A DNA stretch of 64,000 bases, from NCBI GenBank assembly GCA_009760885.1, contig CM019709.1, positions 33,537,033 to 33,601,032 of the forward strand, written 5' to 3'. Made by a program: the position numbers and the translations under genes. The notes under the pieces are model-generated. The model was not told the origin of the DNA, did not search any database, and saw nothing but the letters and a program-made list of their open reading frames with translations. Within the stretch, counting starts at the first letter, position 1. The number at the start of each line of letters is the position of its first letter. This DNA comes from Achatina immaculata. Taxonomy: Eukaryota > Mollusca > Gastropoda > Stylommatophora > Achatinidae. Below are positions 33,501 through 45,500 of the stretch, piece after piece.

Positions 33501-36500
33501 CCATGCTTGCTTCCTTCCAGATTTGAGGTAACTTACCTGTGCTCCAGCACATATTGAAAATATCCAACAGCTTTCCCCTTGCTGCCATTCCCAGGTTCTT
33601 GATCATTTCATTGGACACTCCATCTGGTCCTGGTGATTTCCTTGGTTTCAGTTTACTAACTGCTAGGTCTAACTCACTGCGTGTGATTAATGCATCCATG
33701 ACCTCCACTTTTCTGACTTGTTCCTCCTCTTTCTGTGGCTCGATGCGCACTGTACGCTCCTTCTCTGGATGGATATCAATGTTGCAGTCCTGTGCAAACA
33801 TGCGAGCAAAGTGATCTGCTACCTGCTTACCTGTAAGAGTTTTCCCATCCTCTATTAATGTAACCTTTGTACTTCTTCCAGTATTCTCATCATTTAACTG
33901 TTTGATTAGTTTCCACAGTTTCCTTCCATCCTTTTCAAAGTTTAGGGACTCTGTTTTCTCTCTCCAACTTTCCCGTCTGGCTTGCAGCTTTGCTCTCTGA
34001 AATTTGGCCCTAGAATGTTGGTAATTATTGTGGTGTTCTTGGCATGGTCTATTTTCTGCTTGCTTTCGAGCTGCTTCCATGTCATCATGGAGTTTTCCCA
34101 GTTCACTAGACCAGTATGGTTTATAGTCCCTGCGAGCTCCTCTGGGAATGGTTTCACGAGCGGCCTGAAGGATACAAGCATTGAATTCCTTCACTATGCT
34201 GTTAATATCCTTACCTTCTATGGACAGCTGTCCCACCAGGATACCTGTACGATGTCTGTACATTGTCCAGTTTGCTTTTTTATAGTTCCATCTGGGGAGA
34301 GGGTTACTGGTGTTAAGGAGTTCATTTTCTATTGTCAGGAAGACTGGTCGATGGTCACTACCTCCAAGTTGTTTTCCAACTTCACGTGTAATGTTCCACT
34401 TCAGATCTGGAGAGTGGAATGCCAGATCTGGTGTTGATTTTGTATGCCAAGCCCTTGAGTAAAATGTTGGAGGATCCATTGGCTGGTTGATCAGGAGAAG
34501 TCCATTATCATCCTGCCAGCTCTCAACTTCCTCTCCTCTCTTGTCTATGTGGTCATAGCCCCAGCTCTGGGAATGGCTGTTAAAATCACCACAGACCATC
34601 AGTCTCTCTTTGTGTGGGATTGTTTCTAAAGCAAGTGGGTGGTCATTAGGACAGTAATAGTTAAGGAGGTGGAAATCTGTATTACTATGTTTTAGATGGA
34701 TCATCTGGTATTCGGCTCCTTCCATGTACACTCCCACCTGACATGCGCTGATGTTATTCTTAACAAGTGTGAGTACTCCTCCTTTTCTTCTGTCCTGTCG
34801 GTCTGATCTAAAACACTGGTAGCCTCTGATTTTAAAGGCGGCATCTTTGGTTAGGTGTGTCTCCTGTATGCAGCATATACTTACCTGCTCTGCAAAAAGT
34901 ATGTTCTCTAGTTCAACCTTTTTGCTATAGCCATCTCTAACACTGCTGACACCCTCAGAATTCCACTGCATTATTTTAAGTTCTTGCTTTTTGGCTGTTT
35001 TCTTCTGTTGTATTTTTTGGCCAGTAGCTCTACTCTCATGTCTCCTGACTCCACAAGACGAACTGAGAGGACCTCCAGTAGCATTGGGTGGACCCTTTGG
35101 AGGCAGGGGGCCCGGCACTGCACCTGCCTGGTTAGTCTTCACAGGGCGAGCACCATGTTTGAAAATTGCAGATAGAGACATTTCATTAGCGATAATGCAT
35201 GTTACCCTGATTTTTGCGATGCGCCTTTTGGCTGGGTAACTCTGACTTCAGCACCTTTCCTTGCTAGGGCAGACTGTGGTCTTGCTCAGACTGCCATGAA
35301 GACAGTGTGGCTGGCCTGGCCAAAACTTTGTTTTCTAGCCTCTGGTGGCTGTACTTAAGCCCCTTCTCCATGTCAGATGGTTTTGAGACAGTTCCACAAA
35401 GACACTCTGACTTTGAGATGAGGAATCTGATGAGTGCTTCAACGATATCCATTCCCCGCCACCCATAGTCTACTGGCTCTGTTTTGTTTACATCATTCTG
35501 ATAGCCATTGTTGTAAAGACCCATAGGCTTGTCACGTCCTGGATTCATTGGTTTCACACCAGACTTTCCTCATCCCCGCCAGAGATCTCCATGTCCCCAT
35601 CTGTCCACCAACCTGATATTACATTTTACAAAAATAACAATTACAATTAGTGTTGATTGCTACAAGTTTCTGGGCTACAGAGGTAGGTCAGAGTTTTTAA
35701 GCAAACAGATCTATGTTCCCTGTCTCACAAACACTATGTTAAGATAAGTGTGCTCTTAACACAGTTGTTCCCAGGGGTCTATATGAGATAAAATATTGAA
35801 AAGATGTCAGTCTTATATGTTGAATTCTATCATTAGATAAAACAGAAAAGATGTAAGCTTGATATGTCGAGTTCTGTCATAGAAGATGTGAGTTTGATAT
35901 GTTGAATTATATCAAAGATAAAACATAGAAAGGATGTGAGCTTGATATGTTGGGTTATATCAGAGATAGAACATAGAAGATGTGAGTCTGATATGCTGGA
36001 GTATATCAGAAATGGCACATAGTAAAGATGGAATTTTGACATGTTGGATTTTGCCAGAGATAAAAAAAAAAAAGTAGAGAAAGGAATAAATATAAAAATA
36101 ATCCAATGAGGATGAAGTGACAAGATGTGATGAGTGTACATTAGAAACAAAAATTGGGATAGGAGAGTCTGCATGCCTGTCTCGTGAGCAGAAAAGATGA
36201 CAAAGTATCGAATGAATGAAGCTGGGGTGAGAAACATAGGCACTGGACAGTTAAAATATTTGAGATGGACCTGCTAATGTAGTGGAAACCATGGCTGAGG
36301 GGAAAAAACATGAGGTGAAAGTAAAAGAACAAGTGAATGACAACAATATAGATCAGTGTTTCCCAGGGTTGTTCGGGCTACCAGTCCCTTTTCTCCCAGG
36401 TCACATCCTCTGTGGCCCTCCCCCCATTATGTACCATTTGTACAGTGCTCTATTAAACTAGGATATGCATTATGCAGGTGAAAACTTCAGCAAGCAAACC

Positions 36501-39500
36501 AATTTGTTTAACAATATGAAAGAGTAAATTTAGCTATCTACTGCATTATTTTCTCAACTTTTAATGTGATGGATGAGTTTCACGCAGGGGCACAAGTTGC
36601 TCGATATCAGGTTGAAAAGTGCTAAGAAGGGAGGTATTACTGCGCCCGTCTACTGCTTTGTTTTCCCTCAGTGTCTCACTACTGCCTCCTTTTCAGCTGC
36701 GCTTCATGGCTGAATAAAGTAGCCGCCGTAACCTGCTCCCAGGCCGACATGATGTTGTGCCTCAACATCTTCACAGCATCGGCTGCAAAGAACACCAGCT
36801 CCCAATTAAAGGGAGATGGAAGACAATATGAATCACCCTTTGAAAATAAAAGATCATTTGTTTGTTCTTTCATTCTCAACAATTTACATTTAGTGTATTT
36901 TATGATTAGACTAAAAATCAAATCTGTACTAAAAACAGACACACTTTTTCACATTTACGAGTATGTTTGGTGTTTTAAAAAAATTAAAATAATTTCTCCT
37001 AAAGGTGATCACAGGTGAATCACATTTTAAAAATACACAATGACTGTCCTAGAGCATGTTTGATGTGCGTGTGGATTTATATGGCACATAAAAAAATGTG
37101 AAATTTCTTTAGAAGAGGTATAACTGCAAGAAGGAATTGTTCTGTTACTCAGAGAGAAGTAACCATATTTTCATTCATTCTTTATGTGCCATGCTGATAG
37201 GTGTTTACAGTTGTGCATCTCCATTTTATGTGGTCTTTGGTGTTCCTACTTGGTTCAGTTGCCTTTCTTCCTTCCTTTCTGTCCCCACTCCTCAGCTACC
37301 CCAGGGGTATTCAGGCACAAAGAGGTTCATCATTTCCAGTCAAGTTTCCTGTTCTGTTGCACTTTTACATATGGTTCTGTCTTTTTATAACCCATCTGTA
37401 TGTTGTCTTTTCGCTGTTCCCATCTTCTTGGCCACTGTCTGTGCCATATGGAGAATGAGATATTGTTTAATTGGCCAGTGTGTTCCACTAGCTTGGCCCT
37501 TGAACTGTTGTTTCTGTTCTCTCATTTTTCAGCCAGTAGCTTTGTTTTTTTTTTCACTAGCAAGACATCGTTTATAATCTGCAAAGTGAATGAATGAATG
37601 AATAAACTTTATTTTTAAAGGGTAAAGAATTGGGCACGCAGGCCCGTCTTACATTCTGCCCTCGATGCATCACCAGCAGGACATCTTGCTCACAACCGAG
37701 AGGCCTACGGGAAAACTGTTAGTGTGGCAAAGTTCCACAAGGGATATGCAAATGAATGAGCTTTTTTTTCACATTTTTCTCACTTTGGCTTAACTCTGTC
37801 TGTCCATATTACTTGCTTGAAGTTGCTAACCTATAGGATCTCTGTTCATCTAAGTGCCATTTTCTGTGTTTATATTTACATAATTTTATTGATATTGCTC
37901 AAAGATTTTAATGTTGTCTTTTGTCAAAAGGTAATATTATTGAGTGGTGTGTGCCAGAAGATACAGATCTTGATGGTGTAGAGTTCAAAGCAATGACCAG
38001 TGGTTCACATACTCTCAGCAGTGACTTTGTGTAAGTATTTGGTAAATGACAGTTACACAATATCTCCTCATAATAATCAAGCTGTCCCTGGGTTATAAAC
38101 ACCAGGTAAAAGGTAAAATTTCCATTTCCATTTCCATGCCATTAAGGCATTTTGGGGAATACGGTGTTGCTCCCGTATTTTCCATGACCTTCAGCACATG
38201 AAAGTGTGATGTGATCAGCATCATTCCTGGCCACTTTACGTCCCCAGATTTCTCAGGTACCCATTTTTGGAGGTTGGGTGAACCCTGAGGCCTTTTTGAC
38301 GTGTACCAGAAAAAAAAAACCCCACTGCTGGGATTGAACTCGGTACCATCGGAATAGTAAACCGAGCGATGAACATCAGACTTACATTAAATTTGTAGTT
38401 ATGAATGACCCCCGTAAAGTCTGGTTAAAAGTCTGGTTGCACGCTATGATTTGTAAGAACAAACGGGTGCTACTTTGTGGTGCACGTCAAAACAAATTTA
38501 TGTCTGCATCAGTTCATCAGTTTCTTTAATGTTTCCATACGTTGAAGGGTACGCTGTATATTGTGTATATAAATGACATTTGATATGAAGTGTAAATAAC
38601 TGTCAAGGAAATATTTGTTATTAATGTGATTGAAGTATCAATTGTTTTATTAATAAAATTGATTATTTTGGTTATGAGCTATATTACATGATGAAAGTAT
38701 CCTTAATTGTTACTTTATATTATTGTCACCTAACGGTGTCTAAAGGGTATTCAGAAGGTGGTGTGACTGTATGGGGAAATGCATGTAAGTGCGTGTTTAT
38801 TTTTTTTTTGTGTGTCCAGGTGGTGCAGAACACTGAGTAGCCATGGGGTACACTTCGCAGCAGTGGGTATTCATTGTCATGCGGTTCACCTGCTACTGCG
38901 GCAGCTATGCTAGGATGCAGGAGGTCCTCTCAGAAAAGTGTGGAACAGTTGCTGCAAACATGGGGCTGTATGACAAGTTTCAGGAGACGGGGAATGCCAA
39001 GGACACACTGAGAATAGGTCGACGAAGGTGTTAGAAGAGGGAAAAGTTGGTTGATATGCAAGCTGCATTATGGTGTGAGCCTGCCCCACCCCCGAACCGA
39101 ATTTTTCTTGTTGGGGTAGCTGAAGGATGTCGCCTATGCAACTCATCCACACACCGTTCAGGAGGTGCAAGTGAATATTTAGAATTGTGTCAGTGCAGTC
39201 TCACAGGCAGACGTTGGAAAGGGTATTCAAGATCATGATTAGCCGTGTCCGCTTTTGTGAAAGACACAGAACCTTACTGTGAAATAGATAGGGCTGCATC
39301 ATTTTTTGAACACTTTTATTAATTGATAAAATGTGTCACTGAAAGCACACCAGAGTGACCTTTGCGTATGACTTGGTACTCATGAAAAATCGGGGTATTT
39401 GGAACGAGTTTTGTCATGTAAAAGTATGCCCATATTAAGGAGGTGAAATTGCAATGATAGCATCAGTGGTGATTGTTTCCTTTTTTCAGTAAATTCAAAT

Positions 39501-42500
39501 TGTAAAACACTTTTTAAAAAAAAAAAATTCTCAGATATTTTCGGAAGGACAACCTATTTGGATTGGCCTGCTTTGAAAACATGAGAGTGGAGAGCGAAAT
39601 AGAAAGAGGAGCTAGGATGAAGTCAGTTGGGATTCTCTCCCTTTCCTATACCACGCTGTACCGTCACATGCAGTTTCTTGAGACTCAAGTGAGGTAATTA
39701 AAAAAAACACTAGTGATGGCAACAGTAGTAATAGTAATAATTAGTAGTAATAGTAATAATTAGTAGTAATAGTAATATTTAGTTACTGTTTTTATTTTCG
39801 TCGTCGTTTCGCTGTCTTAATTTGTTGTAAGTTTTTTGATTTCAGTTTTTTTGTTTTGTTTTGTTTTTTAATTTCTTTTTATGAGTTAATTGTGTGTCCA
39901 GGTGGTGCAGAACACAGTTTATCCATTTCCTATCATAGTTTATCCATTTCCTGTCATAGTTTATCCATTTCCTGTCACAGTTTATCCATTTCCTGTCATA
40001 GTTTATCCATTTCCTGTCACAGTTTATCCATTTCCTGTTAGTTTTCCATTTCCTGTCACAGCTTATCTATTTCCTGTCACAGCTTATCCATTTACTGTCA
40101 CAGCTTATCCTTCCTGTCACATTTTATCCATTCTTGAGAGCAGCAACGTTTTGTCGCTATTAAACTTACTCATCAGGTAACCCTCTTAAATAGTGCTTCC
40201 AAAAAACAGAATGTGCAGATATGAGAAAAAGAAAAAACATAGCAAGAATTAGTTAATTGATGCAAACGAAGAAGAAGAAGAAGAAGTTAATTGATGGATC
40301 ATCATCACTGCATATTGAACATATATATAGTCCATACGTGCTCAGATCTCCTCATTAGTATATCCCAAAGTGTGCATCGGCTGTTGAAATGTTGATTGAC
40401 TAGTCTTCTTTGATTCCCTGCTTGGTGTTCTTGCTTGACTGCACCCATGTATGACCTGCAGTATTAAACCCCCCTCCGATCTGGTTAAGGTTTGCAGGGT
40501 CACATTTATCTCCTGTATCCTGTTCCTTGTCGCACCTCTCTAAGAGTGTTTAGAATATCAGCCTAGTTCATTGCTTGATTACTTCCCTTCAGTGCCACAC
40601 TAGCAAGCATGTCAGCTCTTTCATTTACTCTGACCACTGTAAGTCTTGGCACAAAAATGAGACAGAGTTTTGTCAGCTATGACCTCCCTGGGGAACAACT
40701 GTGTTAAGAACACACTTATCTTAACATAGTTTTTGTGAGACAGGGAGTATAGATCTGATTGCTTAAAAACTCTGACCTACTTCTGTAGCCCAGAAACCTG
40801 TAGCAATAAACACTAATTGTAATTGTTATTTTTGTAAAATGTAATGTCAGGTTGGTGGATGGATGGAGATATAGAGATTGCCGGCAGGGATGAGGAAAGT
40901 CTGATGTGAAATCAATGAATCCAGGACGTGACAAGCCTATGGGTCTCTACAACAATGGCTGTCAGAATGAGGTAAACAAAACAGAGCCAGGAGACTATAG
41001 GTGGCAGGGAATGGATATCATTGAAGCACTCATCAGAACTAAAGAGTCTGTGGAGAGGAGCAGACAGAACCACAAAAATAAGATTTTTAAGGGCATGCAT
41101 CTTTCCCATTGCAATATATGCCTGTGAGACCTGGACACTTAACAAAACAGCTGAGAAACACATAAATGCCTTTGAATGTAAATGCTACAGAAGAGTTCTT
41201 CAAATATCATGGACACAAAAAAGAACAAATATATTTATACTACAAGAGCTTAATATTGAAGAAGGCTGGCTAGTGAAGAGGATTAAAGAGAGAAAACTTA
41301 AATATTTTGGACACATTAAATGTCATGATAATCTAGAGATGATAATCTTGGATGGGTACATAATGGGAAAAAGAAAGAGGAAGACCAAGGCGAAGATGGC
41401 TGCAAGACATCGTTGAGGATCTGCAAATGGATGCATCAGCGGCAGGCCATCTTGCTCACAACCGAGAGGCCTACAGGAGTGCTGTTTGGGAGGCAAAGTT
41501 CCGCAAGGGACATGCAAATGAATGAATGAATGACTCATCAGATTCCTCATCCCAAAGTCAGAGTGTCTCTTTGGAACTGTCCCAAAGCCATTGGGCCTGA
41601 TGTGGAGAAGGGGCTTAAGCACAGCCACCAGCGGCTGGAAAAAAGTTTTGGTCAGGTCAGCCTATGCCACTGTTTTCATGGCAGTCAGAGCAAGACCACA
41701 ATCTTTTATTCCCGTGTAGCTGTTATTCCCTTCATAAACCCTGTGCCTTGTTAGAATTTGGTGTATGAGATTCAGCTTTCTTCTTGTATTCCTTTGTAAC
41801 TGTTATTCCCTTCATAAACCCTGTGCCTTGTTAGAATTTGGTGTATGAGATTCAGCTGTCTTCTTTTATTCCCTTGTAACTGTTATTCCCTTCATAAACC
41901 CTGTGCCTTGTTAGAATTTGGTGTATGAGATTCAGCTCTCTTCTTTTATTCCTTTGTAACTGTTATTCCCTTCATAGACCCTGTGCCTTGTTAGAATTTG
42001 GTGTATGAGATTCAGCTCTCTTCTTGTATTCCTTTGTAACTGTTATTCCCTTCATAAGACCCTGTGCCTTGTTAGAATTTGGTGTATGAGATTCAGCTCT
42101 CTTCTTGTATTCCTTTGTAACTGTTATTCCCTTCATAAACCCTATGCCTTGTTAGAATTTGGTGTATGAGATTCAGCTCTCTTCTTGTATTCCTTTGTAA
42201 CTGTTATTCCCTTCATAAACCCTGTGCCTTGTTAGAATTTGGTGTATGAGATTCAGCTCTCTTCTTGTATTCCTTTGTAACTGTTATTCCCTTCATAAAC
42301 CCTATGCCTTGTTAGAATTTGGTGTATGAGGTTCAGCTGTCTTCTTTTATTCCCTTGTAACTGTTATTCCCTTCATAAACCCTATGCCTTGTTAGAATTT
42401 GGTGTATGAGATTCAGCTGTCTTCTTTTATTCATTTGTAACTGTTATTCCCTTCATAAACCCTATGCCTTGTTAGAATTTGGTGTTTGAGATTCAGCTGT

Positions 42501-45500
42501 CTTCTTTTATTCCCTTGTAACTGTTATTCCTTTCATAAACCCTATGCCTTGTTAGAATTTGGTGTTTGAGATTTAGCTCTTCTTTTATTCCCTTGTAACT
42601 GTTATTCCCTTCATAAACCCTGTGCCTTGTTAGAATTTGGTGTACGAGATTCAGCTCTTCTTTTATTCCCTTGTAACTGTTATTCCCTTCATAAACCCTG
42701 TGCCTTGTTAGAATTTGGTGTACGAGATTCAGCTCTTCTTTTATTCCCTTGTAACTGTTATTCCCTTCATAAACCCTATGCTTTGTTAGAATTTGATGTT
42801 TGAGATTCAGCTCTTCTTTTATTCCCTTGTAACTGTTATTCCTTTCATAAACCCTGTACTTTGTCAAAATGTTTTGCTGCCTGAGATTTTACAGTGAGTT
42901 TCTTTAAAAAACAGAAAGTGAATGTGTTTAGAATGTTGTGAAAGTATAAAGACCCGTGAACAGTCTTTAGGTTCAGGGTTAAAAATTCAGACTCCGATGT
43001 CATTGCATTCAGGACAGCCCCAAGTATGTTCCGCCGCATGCCACAGCATCCACACAAGAGTTTGTTTGCTAATAGTTCCCATCAAATGTTGGTTCTTTAT
43101 GATGTGTTTTTTGACACAGAGTTTGGATTTCCTGCCAGCACCTTTAATTTGTCCTAGCTGCAGCAGTCTCTTCAGATCTACATTGTTCTTCCATTCCCGC
43201 TCTTCATTTTCCCGCAGTCTGTCCAATACAGCTTTTAACATTGTCCCCCCTTTATCCGTTGTCAGTCTGCCAGTTCCTGATATTGAAACTTTGAAGACAA
43301 GGATAACGGGTGCTTTAGTGACTGTAATTTAAGAGATATTGGAGAATACATGGCAAGAAAAGTCAGGTATCACTTTGACATTCTCTGGGCACCAAATTGT
43401 TGAAGTGTATATTAATTAAAAAAAAAAAAGGAAAAACTTTTAGAGTTGAGGTCAAATTAATAAAAAAAAAAACAAACATATCTGTCATTATCATCATCAT
43501 CATGTGCCATGCCAACTGGAATTGGCTATTATGCTTCTCCAGAGTACACGATCCTTCATGCAGACCATTAGCTCAGCTGGTGATCTCTTCTCACACCATC
43601 TCGTCAAACTGTACAGTATCATTTCTCTTGGTCTTCCCCTGGCTCTTCTTCCATCTATTTTTCCTGTTGCTATAATATTTTCAGTGCCCCTCTTCTCATT
43701 GCTTCCCCTGGCTCTTCTTCCCTCTATTTTTCCTGCTGTTATAATATTTCCAGTGCCCCCCCCCCCTCATTGCATGTTCTATGAAAGTGCATGTTTCACA
43801 TGTCTGTACCTAGCACTTTTTACGTAGTAAATATTTTAAATCAGGGAAAGACTTTATGGTCACCTTGGATTTTATCTTAGACATCAGCTAGAAACTCCAG
43901 GGAACTACTCTCAGCTGCTGGCATTTTACAATGATCGAAGGGGAATACTCCCATCAGATGCAACCTCGGAAACACTGAAGGCTCTGTCAACGAAATCCAG
44001 CCCTTCTTCGCCAGTTCGAGAAGTCCTCCCAGAATTAAGGGTTAGTTGTTTTATTCAGTAAGATTTTAGTGAAGATATGAAGGTCTAGACTTACTTGGAG
44101 AAGAGAAATTATGACAGTGCTCAGAGACAAGGGGTACGCATGGAAGGAAGCAGAGAATAATTCCAAGAACAGGGATGCCTGGAGGGCCTTTATCCATGGC
44201 CTGTGCTCTCAAGGGAGTGAAAGGCGAAGACGACGATGAAGGTACAGACGACCCTGTTTGCATTCGGATTTCTTTAAGCAGTTCTGGCTTGGAAGGTCAG
44301 TGCGGGCAGGGCTCAGATGAAACTAGCACCCTGGTCCTCCAGGTTGGGGGTTGGAGGATGGGGCCAGTGACCCCCATCTCTTCTGTAAAACTGAGTAGTG
44401 CTATGAAACAGAAGAGAGTTCTGAATAGCTGTAAATGGTAAATGACCTTGGAATGGCAAACGTATGAAAATTGGAATATGGAAATACGGAGGTTTTGTAG
44501 ACAGCTTGGAAGGCTGCTGAATTCGCCAGCTGCTGGAAGAGGGCGAAGTTCTTGTGTGAGTGAGCAAAGCAGTTTTTTATTCTTCCTTCTTTACCTTCCT
44601 CTCCTTCTTTATATCTTCTTCCTTAATTTTTCTTATCTTCCACCTTCTTCATATTTGCAGATCTGTTTATATGTTTCATTTTGCATTCATCAGCTTCATC
44701 CTCCACTACCTTCTTTTCATATTCCTCATTCTCCTTTTCTCCTCACAGTTGTCTTTCCGCCCTCACCTTCCTCTTTCTTGTCTTCTCATCTGTCTTCTCC
44801 TCATCTCCCTCTTCCACCTCCTAAAACTTCCTTCTACTGTTCCTCAATTTGAAGATAATGTGAGCATTAAACACATTACCTATATTCTTCAGCAGCAAGA
44901 CATAGGACCGATCTTTATCTTTTTAGCTGTTTAATCTACCAATGTATAGTAGGACATATAGTAGGAAATAGTAGGACATATAGTAGGACACATAGTAGGA
45001 CATATAGTAGGACATATAGTAGGACATATAGTAGGACACATAGTAGGACATATAGTAGGACATATAGTAGGGCATATAGTAGGATATAGTAGGACATATA
45101 GTAGGACATAGGGCATATAGTAGGACATATAGTAGGACATATAGTAGAACATATAGTAGGACATATAAGGACATATAGTAGGACATAGTAGGACATATAG
45201 TAGGGCATATCTGTTGATAATTACTTCTTTCACTGTTTTAACCAGGTAACACACCCTGTTGGGTGCTTCAGCCAGTTCATCAAGTTCTTCGGAGAGCAAG
45301 TCTTTGTGCTGTGGAAGTTCTCTTTGCTGCAACGGAGGATTATCTTCTTCTCCCCCCCACCGATAGGAGTGGTTTGCTACAGAGGTTAATATTATGTTTA
45401 AACTTCTCTGCTGTCTGTAGAGATAACGAATGAGAAGTGGCACCATCAGGGCAAGTACTACATCACATCTAGAGTAGCAAGTTTGGTCATGTTACGTGAC

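Larger units (their letters stand above)
31310..35777 (-). mobile_element. Full-length LINE-I retrotransposon (EN-RT-RNase H) with TSD
   Basis: The 4,468-bp insertion is flanked by a perfect 12-bp duplication, TCTATATGAGAT (31298-31309 and 35778-35789). The 3' end (left) reads GCGAACGAAGAAGAAGAAG. The 5' end (right) matches the other 5' copy at 40688-41700. It contains a ~600-bp leader and one long frame (31456-35181). The RNase H domain after RT places it near the I/Nimb-like group of non-LTR elements; finer placement needs a tree. It lies antisense in DENND11 intron 1 and looks young. Confidence 0.93.

Noticed and set aside
33982..34437. Plus-strand frames within 31.8-35.2 kb
   Set aside because: Antisense shadows of the LINE-I ORF; no domains.
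36356..36630. hAT MITE starting CAGTGTTTCCCAGGG
   Set aside because: The left end looks hAT-like, but the proposed right end (GGTTGAAAAGTGCT) matches weakly and no 8-bp duplication was found.
39890..40180. Repeated HSLSISC / VYPFPV frames
   Set aside because: Minisatellite translation; no start context or homology.
41701..42867. Repeated [10 protein letters not shown] minus-strand frame that looks like a repeat protein
   Set aside because: It is the translation of the ~80-bp tandem array; the frame breaks where unit length changes and no start or homology is evident.
44923..45446. Tyr/Met/Leu-rich minus-strand frames
   Set aside because: Produced by the AGTAGGACATAT minisatellite and the antisense of DENND11 exon 5.
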